In this document: piece by piece, positions 12,040-23,475 of the stretch
Position numbering within the stretch: position 1 is the stretch's first letter
Layout: each line of letters opens with the position of its first letter
Assembly (NCBI GenBank): GCA_026027325.1
Contig: JAMSLZ010000003.1
Span: 3,286,001-3,350,000 of the forward strand
Reading direction: 5' to 3'
Length of the DNA: 64,000 nt
Origin: Actinomucor elegans
Taxonomy: Eukaryota; Mucoromycota; Mucoromycetes; Mucorales; Mucoraceae
Position numbers and translations under genes: made by a program
Notes under the pieces: model-generated
The model's database searches: none
What the model saw: the letters and a program-made list of their open reading frames with translations, nothing else
What the model was told of the DNA's origin: nothing

Positions 12040-12360
12040 ATGGGACAGTAGTCATACACGAGGAGCTACTTACCTAGTCATGTACAATGTCTCCTATTCA
12101 TGCTTCTAAATATATAGCCAAGTATATAGCATCCCAAGGATATCCTTGTGCTTATTTACCTTCATATTTTCCTGAGCTTGATCCAATTGAACAATTCTGG
12201 TCAGTTGTTAAGAGTAAAATACAATAATTTTTTGGAAAGGGAGATATTGGTAACGAGAGTCTGTGAGGCTTATGACAACATGAAGCTGACTGACTTCAAG
12301 GATTTTATTCAGCATTTTCATAAGTACTTAGGCAAATGTCGCAGCAAGTATGAGCTTTGA
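12040..12360 (+). pseudogene. Tc1/mariner-type (DDE_3) transposase, C-terminal relic
   Basis: Translated in two frames the stretch reads GATYLVMYN, then PIHASKYIAKYI and LPSYFPELDPIEQFWSVVKS, the end of a Tc1/IS630-type DDE domain, followed after another shift by FLEREILVTRVCEAYDNM and a charged tail. In intact relatives the second catalytic Asp lies in VMDN; here it is Tyr. The Glu in PIEQFW is still present. At least two frame changes and an internal stop (after VKSKIQ) show it is dead. The N-terminal half and flanking inverted repeats are not visible nearby. Confidence 0.8.
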
Positions 12361-13887
12361 AGAACTTTTCATACACATAATCATGTATGGGAATCAAAAT
12401 AAGGCACGTATGTCAGTTCTTTTTTTTTTAATTCATTAAGCGGCGGTATTGTCGAAAACATCAATGTTTGCATTCGTTCACATTACTTACAATCTTTTCA
12501 ACTCTCAAGAAAAAAAAGCGTTACATGAGCGATAACAGCCGCTGCATGGAAAGAAGCGATATTTAATAACCCATCTTGCGTGGGGGACATTGCGGTGAAA
12601 AAGCTGTAGAGCTTGCTTAAACCTGATCTAGGTGTATCGGCATAAATCCAACATCACTGATCCATTGATCTGGCGCAACCCGATTACGAAGTACATACCT
12701 TGCGATTGAGCACAGCTACTCTAGGGTTGAATCATCACAATATGGGTTCATCAGTCGTGATGTAGGGTTACAAAGAGCATTAATAATGCAACATAATGAA
12801 GAATTAGTGATTGCAGAATAGCAGTGGTAGTATCCGCACGGACAAAATAACAGTAATGGATCCAAGGCTGACACGAGTACTGCAAGAAGAAAGTATAGTT
12901 CTTGATTTTTATTATTCATTTGCTCACTTCATATTAGACAAAGTTATGACGATGAAGGTAGTTGATGGTGCAGTATTGTGATGCCGAATTACTGAGATGC
13001 CATATGATATGAGCTGTATGTGGCGGATATAACTACTTATACAAAGCAGTAATAGAGACTTACCTGAAAAAGTCATTCGTGTAATCATAACTGGTGATGT
13101 AACTACTACGAAACTACTATACAATCAACTAATGAAGGACAAAAAGCCGGTAGTAGTAGAATAAAATTTCTCTCTTGTTTTCGATTTAGTTAATTGTACA
13201 CATATCTAACTAATTACGAGTATTCAAGGAGACTTTCCATCGTAGCATAAAATCATTATTCGCCGTGTGCTGTATTTTAATAAGAATGGGGAAGGGGAGA
13301 GGTTCATCAGAATGTAGCATACACAAGATATTAGACCTGGTTCGATTGGGTCATTCTGTAGGTCATGGAGAGCATTGATCTCTGGTCCCATTCCTTACAA
13401 AAGCTTTCAATCAACATCTAGTTCTATTCCAATTTGAAGTGAATGGCTCTTGCCATTAAGACTTAAACGACTATATAAACCTACTTTTATTCGATAGCAT
13501 TAATTTGAAAATTACATCTATACCACGACAATGGTGATGGGGTAACGTAGATTGTTTTATACATAGGTAAAGAGAAGGCTATAGGTAACAAGTCTTTTTA
13601 TTACAAAATTGAATTAATAAATATTTTCTAAACAATTCTGAATAGATCTTTTATACTTTTCTAACTTGCTGCGATTGATGAATGATAACATAGACATTTT
13701 CCATCTAATTGTGGTTTATAGCTGTTTGCTGATAACCCGATACAATGATGACAACCATGCTGTAGTGAAAGATCAGAAATGTACTTTTAATGCTATTTCT
13801 TTATATAATACAGTATTCATAATTTGGATATGGATAATAGTGTGCTACATATTCAAGCTATTCATAAAAGCCGTTATAAGGTCATAT

Positions 13888-13914
13888 GCAATGTATATAT
13901 ATATATATATATAG
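13888..13914. repeat. (TA)n microsatellite
   Basis: About a dozen TA units within AT-rich gene-free DNA. Confidence 0.8.
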
Positions 13915-14767
13915 ATTATTCTTTTATAGGTATAATCATCAGTACTTACAAAGAATACAATAATCATAGCATTCGTATTGTATCATAGAATGAAAAGATC
14001 AGCCAATCCAGAAAAAAAAAGCCAAAGCCGACAATCTGCCAAGATAACGGAAGCGGTAATAGAAATCTTGGAATCGACAATGACGTTTTGAAGCGCCAAA
14101 AGTATTCTTCCATAAAGTACTATATTCCGCAGTTGATGAGTTATCTGGTCGAGATATTGGTATTTGATAACATCATTATTCTTCACACGAAAAGACAATC
14201 TATTTTTTTTTTTTTTAAAAAAAAAAGCAGTTTGTGTCATTGATAAGCGCAAGAAATTCAAATATTCATTAGATACCTAAGCTGTGAAAGATTTAAAGCA
14301 TTCTAGAGATTTAATATTATTATACATACTGCCTTTCCTATATTGTAATAATTCCTTTCTATGTGCGAATTAATTCAGAGCAAAATGAAATATATGTAAT
14401 ATAGAGACAATTAATTAAAGTAAACTGTAGATGATCATTATTAATGCACTTGTATCTGTATAACCTTGGTATTTGAAAATGTACTGTTGGTTTATTATAG
14501 CAGCATCGAAACTCATTGACAGCCAATTGATAGGCAAATAGGAGTTGTATCCTGTAGGAGATGAGAGGGATGTTTACATTAGCAGTGATCATTATGTTAC
14601 TCAAACTAAAAAGTCTAGATACAGTTTCAAACACGCAAAGGTTTATAAATGTTAAATATAGAAAAATGGCTATATATATACATAAAGATATGGAGGAATG
14701 AGGCTTTGATTATTTAATTTATACTTTGGTATATAATTTTGTGGTGCGTATAGATTTAAAGCCTTAT

Positions 14768-15658
14768 CTATCTAGAAAGACAAGCATAACTTGAAAAGAA
14801 TTCTTGAAGATGACTGTCCATTGAATTGTCAAGTAAAGGCAGTAATTTAGCCTTTAAAGAGTCCGTTTGCTGCGTCCATGGTGTGACCTTGAGGTAGAGT
14901 TGCTGATTATCTCCCAATGAGAACAATCGGTTAAAGTAGGCCAAGACATCCGACAAATCCTTCGACGTATTAGACAATAACTGAGGCAATACATCCACAT
15001 CCAAAGCAGTAAAAACCTCTATCAGGTTCTGTTGGATATAGTCATCCAGTTCAACAGAGAGTTGAGAGGCATTCTCTACAAGACAATGAGAGCTCAAAAA
15101 CATGTTTTCATTCGGACAGTATTTGAGAGCAACAGTTCGGATATAGGTTTCAAATGCAGGCTGGCCTAGTTTATCCGCTAGACGATCCCAGGCAAGATGC
15201 AAATTGCCTTCCGTATGAGCTTGTATAGCTCCAAAAAGTTGAGCATGTAATATCTCTAGATCCATCATATCCCAAGAGGATGCTGTAATCAATCGAAATG
15301 ATCTTTGTCTAGATGGTGGTGGTGGTGGTGGTATTTGATCTTGTGCGGCTTTAGGTTCAATAGAAACTTTGATACGCTTTTGAAATTGTTCAGAAATGAT
15401 GCGATATGTGCTAGACTTGATAGCATCCAGATGATCAAATTGCCAATGTGTCGATAATAACTGTGCAAATCGCTCCACTGGAATTTCATAGTTTGTATCT
15501 GGACATGATTCTGGTACTGTTGTGCTTGTTGGTAATGAGGTTGAAGTTGATGTAGTTGATTCTATTCGATTATCTACGGTAGATGACAGTATTGGCAGTG
15601 TACTGACCAGTAACAGTGTATTTAACAGTAAGAACGAAATAATTTGATAAGCTTTCAT
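14768..15658 (-). CDS. Secreted protein of unknown function
   Basis: An uninterrupted frame of 296 codons. The start gives a good signal peptide (MKAYQIISFLLLNTLLLVST) followed by a Ser/Thr-rich linker that is a likely O-glycosylation region. The mature part is mixed helical, contains a hexaproline run near residue 110, four cysteines (ESCP, KYCP, SHCL, YACL) and NAS and NTS sequons. No domain is recognised. The clean frame, signal peptide and T-rich leader just upstream of the ATG support a real gene. A GGGCTTTTTC box lies about 190 bp upstream. Export to the cell surface or medium is inferred from the signal peptide and absence of other membrane segments. Confidence 0.75.
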   Translation of the reverse strand: MKAYQIISFLLLNTLLLVSTLPILSSTVDNRIESTTSTSTSLPTSTTVPESCPDTNYEIPVERFAQLLSTHWQFDHLDAIKSSTYRIISEQFQKRIKVSIEPKAAQDQIPPPPPPSRQRSFRLITASSWDMMDLEILHAQLFGAIQAHTEGNLHLAWDRLADKLGQPAFETYIRTVALKYCPNENMFLSSHCLVENASQLSVELDDYIQQNLIEVFTALDVDVLPQLLSNTSKDLSDVLAYFNRLFSLGDNQQLYLKVTPWTQQTDSLKAKLLPLLDNSMDSHLQEFFSSYACLSR

Positions 15659-15689
15659 TCTCTTTTTTTAATATATATATGGTACAACG

Positions 15690-15711
15690 TAAGAAAGAAA
15701 GAAAGAAAGAT
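15690..15711. repeat. (GAAA)n tract upstream of the secreted-protein gene
   Basis: About five AAGA/GAAA units within 60 bp of the start codon at 15658; likely a promoter pyrimidine/purine tract. Confidence 0.6.
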
Positions 15712-15848
15712 GCAAAAGATTTAAGAAGTGGGTAATCAATAGGAAGGAGAACAAGAAGTAAACGGAGGGTCTGGAAGGAGGGTTTTTATAGTAATAAATA
15801 GGGCTTTTATTATTATTGTTTTTTTATTTTTTTTTACTAAGCTTGGCT

Positions 15849-15860
15849 GAGGGCTTTTTC
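15849..15860 (+). promoter_or_regulatory. GGGCTTTTTC box upstream of the secreted-protein gene
   Basis: Also found at 31343-31354 and 48098-48109, each time 70-200 bp upstream of a start codon, though not in a constant orientation to the gene. Confidence 0.3.
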
Positions 15861-15878
15861 ATTTTAAAATAGCTGGTG

Positions 15879-17264
15879 CTACTGTTGAATCAGACGCAAT
15901 TCTTGTTCTTCCATCAAGTAGGGTTGAATGACTTGTTTGTCTAAATACTCATCGCTTATTTGCATCTATAGTTAATAGGGGAAGTACCGTCGTCAATGTA
16001 TCATTCTACTACTACTACTACTACTACTACTATCTCCCTTACATGCTGCCCTGGACAGACTATAAATTCTAGACGTCCTTGATCATTAAGAGACTTAAGA
16101 CCAAGCCAATCTTGTTGGTATAATGTACGATTTTGTAAAGGAATAAGTTGGCGATCATGGTCTTCCACCCAGAACCACTATTCGAGGTGAGATTGATGCC
16201 TTCTTTTTTATGTTTGCATACTTACTGCAGTATAGCCTGGTTTGATCATCGCATCTTCACTGAAGCGAATCATAACAAATCTATCTAATAAAGAAATATT
16301 ATCTTTATATTTAGGATTGATGCGTAGTTCATTATTCAAATCGGGCAAAAATCTATTCTTTTCCAAATAACCTACTCAAGATGAGAATGGGTTTTTCTAT
16401 ATCTTAGCCCAAACTTTACCTTGTTCGTTGGTAGGATCTCGATAGTATTGCGCTTGAATTATCCGATTTTGAATATAATCAGAATATACACCTGTTCGCA
16501 CCATGGATCGCATCAGTTTACATCTAAAATCTCTTGGATTCATACAGTTTGGAATGTCTGAAACACCTGCTAAAGGAGCTCAGTATATATAAAGCTTAGC
16601 TTATATTAACACGAACCACCATGAGGCGAACCAAACGTAATCAGACGATGGACTAGTGGTTTATTGCATCGTTCGACATATGCTCTAGATGTATATGCAT
16701 AAGGAGCTATAAAAATTCATTATCAAAAATGTACCTTAGGAACAATCCACCCTATCAGAAACAATGAGTAGCCGTCATCATGGCAACCCTTTTTTGTATT
16801 ACCTGAGAAAACCCTATTGCATTGAATCCATGCTGTAGCTCGGCTATGCCTGCTAGTTGCTCACATACTGCGTCCACTTGTTCATCTATTCTACCAAAAA
16901 ACCCAGCCTTTTGATCTTCATCAACTGTAGAACCCACTTGAACACTATAAACAAAAGTTCCTGGAAGACGGCTCTTTATTAATTCCATTACTCTTCCCAT
17001 GGAATTAGGATTGCAACAGTCATCGCCCATGCCATGCCAAAGTACAACTAATAAAAGATAAGTTTAAAGTTACATATTTTGTAACAATGATGTACTGTTT
17101 ACCGGGCTTTTGCTTCTGTGCTGCTTCTAATGCTATTTTTATGAAAGTAGAGCAATAGTGAGTTCAGCCACACGCAAAAAAGCTTATTGGTGCTTTTTAC
17201 TGTTACCAAAACAAAGACTATTACTAAATAGTATAAAAGTACAAAAAACTGCTATAATTATCAT
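15879..17264 (-). CDS. PPT1: Palmitoyl-protein thioesterase 1 (lysosomal/vacuolar)
   Basis: Removes thioester-linked palmitate from proteins in the vacuole/lysosome. Nine exons (17264-17207, 17132-17103, 17047-16803, 16751-16735, 16684-16617, 16566-16420, 16371-16226, 16177-16043, 15965-15879) give 310 residues, the usual size. The first exon encodes a signal peptide (MIIIAVFCTFILFSNSLC). Hallmarks follow in order: PVVLWHGMGDDCCNP, the nucleophile elbow GFSQGG (split by an intron after Gln), RAYVERCN, ITFGSPHGGV, and a C-terminal PGQHMQI where the catalytic His replaces the GDH context of animal enzymes. Two exons are only 17 and 30 bp. Introns 4 and 8 have read-through-looking flanks, but only this splicing keeps homology. 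The last intron carries a (CTA)9 microsatellite. Confidence 0.93.
16006..16032. repeat. (CTA)9 microsatellite inside PPT1 intron 8
   Basis: Nine consecutive CTA units within the 77-bp last intron (15966-16042). Confidence 0.9.
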
Positions 17265-17349
17265 TAGTTTGAGAACTAGAAGAAAAAAAAAAGAGGTCGT
17301 TTTGTATGCGAAAACGCAAAGATTATGTGGGTCGAAGCATCAAATAGAC

Positions 17350-17374
17350 TAAGCCCACTGTAACACTGGGCTTA
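17350..17374. repeat. Perfect inverted repeat (8-bp stem, 9-nt loop)
   Basis: TAAGCCCA and TGGGCTTA face each other across a 9-nt loop. Position is about 90 bp upstream of the PPT1 start. It could be a protein-binding palindrome or chance. Confidence 0.5.
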
Positions 17375-18132
17375 TGATCATCGGCATTCTAATAAAAAAG
17401 CAGCGCGAACTAACCGGTGATCGACGCGTCAAACTTTCAGGTTCCATTGACTTGAAACCGTGGTAACTGTGCGCAGTCGCTTGTTGCTTCGTAAGTGTAG
17501 AATTCAGCCATACACACCTCTGGATTGCGCTAGCGAGGGTCCCGCCCTCGGTCTTGGCAGAGATACTATTATTAATAAAGTTAACATACATGGCTTGCAA
17601 ATGACGTGTTGTGCTAAAAAGTACTTACTCTTCCGCTTGGATTTCAAATATATGTTAGTACTTTCCCGGTCCCAGACAATAATATTTAGTAAAGCCGATA
17701 AGGAACTGCCTCTGTTGTATTATCACCGCGTTAAGTGTAACCGTTTTTTCAATAAAAATGATAAATGTACGAAATCTTCCAAACTACTACTCGTATTGGA
17801 TCCAAATCGAGACATTGCAAAATACAGCAGCTCATTTTGGGTATAGAGTGCAAATCAGGTGTGAAGAATGGGTCGGGGTCAATTGATAAATGAATAGATC
17901 TATAGACCTGGTAATTTATTTGAAATAAGTGCAATTTATGCGACTCTCACTTGAGATATGGTGTAATAATCACTGTGCTTCTAAGAAGCAATAGGTTTAG
18001 CTAATACATACATTACTTCATCCTACTAGCCATCGGATGCGATGGTAGATCAAGATCAGCTGAAAGATCAATGCATCATTAGAATTATCTATAATTTCAA
18101 TGCATGTTATTTGTGTATATTACTCTAACAGG

Positions 18133-18196
18133 TTCGGTGCCTCATTTTGGACATGTAGTAACCATTAGACATGTTAAATCTGAATCGCTCAAGAAA
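18133..18196 (+). repeat. Copy of the dispersed ~60-bp motif (subtype 2)
   Basis: GCCTCATTTTGGACATGTAG ... TGAATCGCTCAAGAA. It pairs with the 20.39-kb copy over the core and the tail, including a CAAGAA...TCAA-ATGAAT extension. Confidence 0.55.
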
Positions 18197-19309
18197 CATA
18201 TATATCAAAATGAATCGGTTTTTCAAAAACCCCTAGGGTATACTATCATGCTATATTTCGCAAACCCCATTGCTTTAGGGATATGAATACAATATTTAAG
18301 TATATATTTTTTGAATAAAATAAGTCAAGTGTATTTGTTACATATTTGTTTATATATGTAAATACTCGAATTATGATAGTATTTAAAAAAACCAAGGATT
18401 CACGTTTTATCGATCATCAGTCAATGAAATAGTAGAAATATCTAATCTTATTTACACTGCTGGAAGTTCTGTTTAATTCTATTTATATTTTACTAATATA
18501 CTCTTTGAATATAGACTATCTTTTATCACTAAAAATAAGATCAAAATTTTAGATCATTTTCAACTTTGCCATCGGTTTCAATTAATTAAACTGTCGACAT
18601 CCAAATCAAGGATAGAGCTATAGTTTATGATGGACTATCTTTACACCAGATTCTGGATGTGCCAAAGGCGTTCTAATGTTATGCTTTATGGCTCAAGTTT
18701 TTACCTACGGTCTAAAATATACAACAGTATTTTTAGTTATTATACATAAGCTAATAACAGTGGACGATCTAGAGGAACTCACGTAATTCTATCGTTAGGT
18801 CATCACTTACATTTACTAAATCAGGCCTTATCCATTTTTATGTACCAAGTAAAACGTTAATATATAGTTTCATATGTCAAAAACAAAGTTAGATGATGAA
18901 TCATTGACCTGCCAATGGAAACAGTAAGTTTTTGATGCGTTCAGCTCAAAATATATTTAGTGTTGTAAAAAAAAAAAATTGACGCAAAGATATGTCTCAT
19001 TAGAATGGGAACTGTTGCTTGATGAAATCACAGGCTCATAGTGGCACCTTCACGCATCTCGTTCAGTCCTAAACCTCTGTTTGTCATTAATTATGACTAT
19101 TCAGTTTATTATCCGACTGTACAGCCCTTCTGCAAGTACATACCAGAGCTTAATGGGCAAAAAAAAAAGGATCCACCAGCGCAAGTCAGTATATCATTAT
19201 CTTGTATGTCTCTATCTTTTGGTGGATCCAGATAGTCTATATATGCTCAAAATAGTTTACTAAACCTAAGAACTGTTGTTTATTAGCTGCAGTACCGTCG
19301 AGCAATCAT

Positions 19310-19480
19310 AGGAACACAACAGTCAAATGAGTTATATATACATATATATAGAAACATATAAACTAAACAAGCTATTTGCCAAGTAAACTACCATTGAAAC
19401 ACAACAATAAAGCAAGTTATCCTTTGAAACATAACAATTAAGCAAGCCACTCATCGAAGCACATTCATAAATATTGCCAT
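19310..19480. repeat. Degenerate ~30-bp tandem repeat
   Basis: Four or more diverged units of the type TTGAAACACAACAATAAAGC followed by AAGTTATC; unit starts are near 19311, 19394, 19423 and 19454. Confidence 0.5.
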
Positions 19481-20387
19481 CTTAGTCGTACATGATACTG
19501 ACTTGGGTTGAATGAATAGTGTAATTACGCCAGATTGCGATCAAGTATATTGGACACGAGGATATTATTCTTACTACAGGCAACTGAATACGCAAGATCA
19601 TCTTAAAATTTAAGGAACACAATCATGTTTAATCATTAATACATTAAGGCGATCAAAAATAACCTGCGCGTGGTTAGTGCTTTTGTCTTAAACTTCTGAG
19701 GTGTCATAGATTCGAGTGTTGGTGCTACCGTGAATCCTATAGGACTTGTGGCTCGATTAGGCATGAACCTCAATATCTACAGCATACATCCAGCTGGTGT
19801 AAAGGGTTGACACGGGTACCATTAATAGATTATAATATAGAAATTAGCCTATAGGATTATCCAAACTGATGGATCTACTGATTTTAGCTAAATGTCGCGT
19901 CTTATTAGTAGAATGAAAGACAATAGTGAATTAGTATTACATTATACTGCAATGCAGATGAATGTAATAAATGTGTAACAATGAATACTCCAAAGAATAA
20001 ATAGGCTGTAGTTCTTTTGCACTAACAGGCCTTATCATACAACTAAACCAACAATGCAATCAAAAATCAGATATTTTGCGCATAAGATATTGATTTGATG
20101 CGGCTTCATATTGAGATCAGCCGAAATTTGCTATATATTATTAATTCAGTTTAATATAGCATCACTTAATAGACTGCGAATCATTATATCTAGTGTACTT
20201 GCTGTAATATAATTAAACACCGTGTTTGATGGGTAAAGTAGCTTATTTTGAGAAAGTACTGCTAGCCATCAGATATGACATTAAGCAAGGGTCAATGTGG
20301 AAATCTATTGATTATTAAATCAAGATCAGGCATACACGTATATCATGTTCCTTGGTAATTGAGTTAAATAATCATCTTGACAGATAT

Positions 20388-20456
20388 AGTACCTCATTCT
20401 GGGTATGCGATAGCCATTAAATGAGACATTAGGCCTGAATCACTCGCTCAAGAATA
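20388..20456 (+). repeat. Copy of the dispersed ~60-bp motif (subtype 2)
   Basis: ACCTCATTCTGGGTATGCGA ... GACATTAGGCCTGAATCACT; closest relative in the window is the copy at 18.13 kb. Confidence 0.6.
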
Positions 20457-21971
20457 CAGAGATGTCAAGATGAATAAAAAAATAAAAAAATAAATTCAAG
20501 GGTGCCCTTAGAACTACTATATTCTTTAAACTTTGTTTTTTATTTGTAGGTCGTTAGGATGTCATTTTCATGGTATCGTATATTAATAACACAATTTTAG
20601 TATAATGGATATTATGTTGATTTGACCCTTTTTATGTTTTTTAATTTAGTGTATGTAAATTATGCAAGTTATAGTTGAATTTCTAAAGAAATGAAGAGCT
20701 TGCCTTTATTAATGATAACTCGATAAAAGAGAAAAGAAGAAAAAAAGGTCATTTCAATATTAAATGTCTCTACATATTAGCAATCTTGCAAAAGAATATA
20801 TTCTTTTTTTTATTGTAAATCGTCAACCAGTAAAATTACAAATAATCAACATAGCAACAATAATATCTATCTATCTTTATACTGTTTATTTAATAATACA
20901 AACACCTTTTAGAGGTGAAGTAAATAATAAAAAAGAATGCTGAAAGTATATCAAAGCCTGCACTCGCATTTTGTGTACAGAGTTTGATTAGTGACTTTAA
21001 AATGATATAATAGTAAATTGGACTTGTTAAAGAGAACTTGACAGTTTTAGAGAAACATATTATATTATTTACATCTTTAGACGTACAGATGAATTTCATA
21101 TTAGCCTTCAGGCAAGTTTTTTTTTTTTTTTTTTATGTATCGGCTCAGTTCATATATCGCTGATACCGGTAAATCGAGAGTCGTCTACCATTAGTATACT
21201 TAGATGAGCGTTAATTGATCTGTAGATAGATCATAATACATTGCTTCATGACATCGAACCCTAGTTGCGATTCTCTTCCTGGATTTAGAGCCCAAAAAAA
21301 ACACGCAGATTGCTTTAGCGGACAGGTGTCCATTCTTTGGGGGGGGAGTATCTACAATGCACTTGCTCAAAACCTGCTTAGCACACGTCTATTTATGCAT
21401 AGAGGACAGTAATAGTAACATTTAGTCCTGTTAACATCTATTCACCAACTCTTGTGATATGATGAAGAAGGCGTTGGATATTAAATCCAGCCTTATTTGG
21501 TTTTGTAGAGCAGCTGCAGTGAACTTGCTCAAAAGATATAGGTATCTGACTATATGCATGCAATGCACTCCATTATACTGTATAAACGACAGAAACAGAA
21601 GGAATCCCACGTTTCAACCAGGTTAAATTGTCAGGGATATGTAACTACCAATAGCTTTGGACTATTTGAACGGATATATATATTAGAGGTTACTTTGCCT
21701 GAAAAGCTTTGAACAAAAGCAGACCAAGTCATTGTAAACACTTACACAGCTCATTTGACGGGTTAGGTAAAGAACTAACGATTGCTTCAAAAATCTGCAT
21801 TATCTGATTGACACGTCTGTTTCTAGTTACTAATGTATTATCAGGTGATGGTAAAAGTGCCAGTTAAGGTAGAAAAAGAGCTTTATTATTATGAAGGTAA
21901 AATTTTGATGATGATAGTAGTATACAGATATATAGATGATAATGTAAGACGTAAAGACCAAGAAGCTCTTT

Positions 21972-23377
21972 TTAAATCAATCCTGCTCTTCGATTCCTTT
22001 CATTCTCTTCTTGAAAGTTTCTTCCCATCAATAACGATAGTCTTGGGAAAGTAGAATAAGAAGGTGGGGATGCAGTGGGTGTACTACCTTGTCTTGTGGA
22101 CGAAGGTATAGGTATTGAAGTGTGATTACTCTGAACTACTTGTTGAATCAATGGTGTATTATCATCACTCTCGTCATCACTGCTACTGCTACTACTACTA
22201 CTATTATCATGAGAAGTTTCGATAATAGAGGGTATATTATTGGCGTTGTTGAGCCTATTGGTATGGTTGGTTGATATGGATTGATATGACTGCTGTTGAT
22301 TTGTTAGTAAATGGCTTGCTTCACCCGACCTTATTCCCCTTTCCAATAACAAGGATCCAGCCTCATAACCATAAGCAGGTGGTGGTGCTAAAGTACCATT
22401 GACTGGTGCTAATCCCCACTTTTTTACATTGGCTTCAACAAACACGAAACCTACAATAAAAAAGATCAATACACAATTAACATATACAACCGCGTTTTAG
22501 TACCCATTTGACCCAGGTTAACGTGTATCTGACAAGGGCCATTGGCTCCAATAGTAGGAAACAGATTGTATCTTAAGCCAAAACATGCTTCATCAAGTTT
22601 TCTACCATTTCGCGTAAAAAAGACCGTGCCGGTACGATGGCGGTAACCAACTCCAATGACATCGCCTTCTTCATAGGTAAATCCATAGGGTTTCCCAACA
22701 AATGGATTATTGAAGTGTTTATTTCCCGTATCACTGAAATATCCTACCGAGTGACGATTCCAACCTATAGATTTTGTTAGTCAAAGATCCTTGTGTAGCT
22801 ATGCTATTTTACCTGGTAATCGCCAATAAGGATATGGTTTGGTCGCTACACCTACAGATACAACTGTGGTAGTTGGTTTTTCAAACATCTTTGCTTCCCA
22901 ATAATAAACTTCTTGATTTCTCGGTAAAGGCAGGTTGGTTTGGACGCAGCATTCGCCCGATCCAAACTGTATTTCAGTTCGAGCGGAAACAAAGCTTTGT
23001 GTTTCCATTTCCCATTCAAACTCAAAGGCTGCAACACCCTTTTCTTGAATACTAACATATTGAGATAAAGTGATATCGGTTGGTATGCTTTCTGGTGGAT
23101 ATCGTTGTTGGTATGCTATATAAAAGTCAGTCGTTCTGTATATATGATTGTAGTTAAACCTACATTTCGCTTGTTCGTAACTGAGCCGAGCATCTACTGA
23201 GAGAGCTGCCATCATGGCAGGTGTTTCAACAATGGTTTCTTCATATATTGAATCTTCAGAATAAAATAATCGTTCTCCGCTTGCTTTTGTAAAGCATAAT
23301 AGTACGATGATAACAAAAAGAAATACCACCACACCAACCAACAATATCCAAGTATAGTTGGAATTGGTTTCCTCCAT
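21972..23377 (-). CDS. SSH4: Ssh4/Ear1-type SPRY-domain adaptor for Rsp5 ubiquitin ligase
   Basis: In yeast, Ssh4 and Ear1 are membrane adaptors that bring Rsp5 to cargo for endosomal/vacuolar sorting. Four exons (23377-23164, 23115-22813, 22764-22504, 22450-21972) give 418 residues. A single membrane helix (WILLVGVVVFLFVIIVLLCF) follows a short N-terminus. A conserved DITLSQYVSIQEKGVAAFEFE block leads into a SPRY/B30.2 domain (about residues 130-270: YYWEAKMFEKP, SVGVATKPYPYWRLPGW, SVGYFSDTG, VIGVGY, VFFTRNG). The tail has PPAY and PPSY motifs, which fit the PPxY ligand of Rsp5 WW domains, plus a Ser-rich acidic stretch. The first intron (23116-23163, 48 bp) has no stop and keeps frame; splicing it out restores AKSYQQRYPPE. 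Its start lies 98 bp beyond the stop of the BCS1-like gene. Confidence 0.9.
23116..23163 (-). other. Stop-free 48-bp intron inside the SSH4-like gene
   Basis: GTAGGT donor, GACTGAC branch-like site and TATATAG acceptor. Length is 3n, so naive translation would retain 16 spurious residues. Confidence 0.75.
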
Positions 23378-23475
23378 TGACTTAATTATGCACAAGAAAT
23401 AAAGAAAAAGAGAAAAAGATAAAAAAAAAAAGAAACAGCAGGGAAAATTTTTTATTTTTAATTTTATACATGGTG

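Larger units (their letters stand above)
11128..14767. other. Gene-poor region with a transposase relic
   Basis: About 3.6 kb. The only recognisable content is the broken transposase fragment at 12040-12360. The remainder is AT-rich, with a (TA)n run near 13890-13912 and scattered short frames without supporting signals. Confidence 0.6.
17265..21971. other. Large gene-poor, repeat-rich block
   Basis: About 4.7 kb with no supportable gene. It holds a perfect 8-bp hairpin (17350-17374) in a slightly GC-richer island (17.34-17.60 kb), two related copies of the dispersed motif (18.13 and 20.39 kb), a weaker copy near 17.83 kb, a degenerate tandem repeat (19.31-19.48 kb) and long T tracts near 21.1 kb. 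Frames of up to 128 codons lack start context, splice partners and recognisable domains. Confidence 0.6.

Noticed and set aside
15687..16032. Microsatellites near 15.69 and 16.01 kb as a CRISPR-like array
   Set aside because: They are simple GAAA and CTA repeats without spacers, in a eukaryotic genome.
17460..17846. 128-codon plus-strand frame
   Set aside because: No initiation context, no recognisable domain, low-complexity composition; the minus-strand frame at 17349-17600 is equally unsupported.
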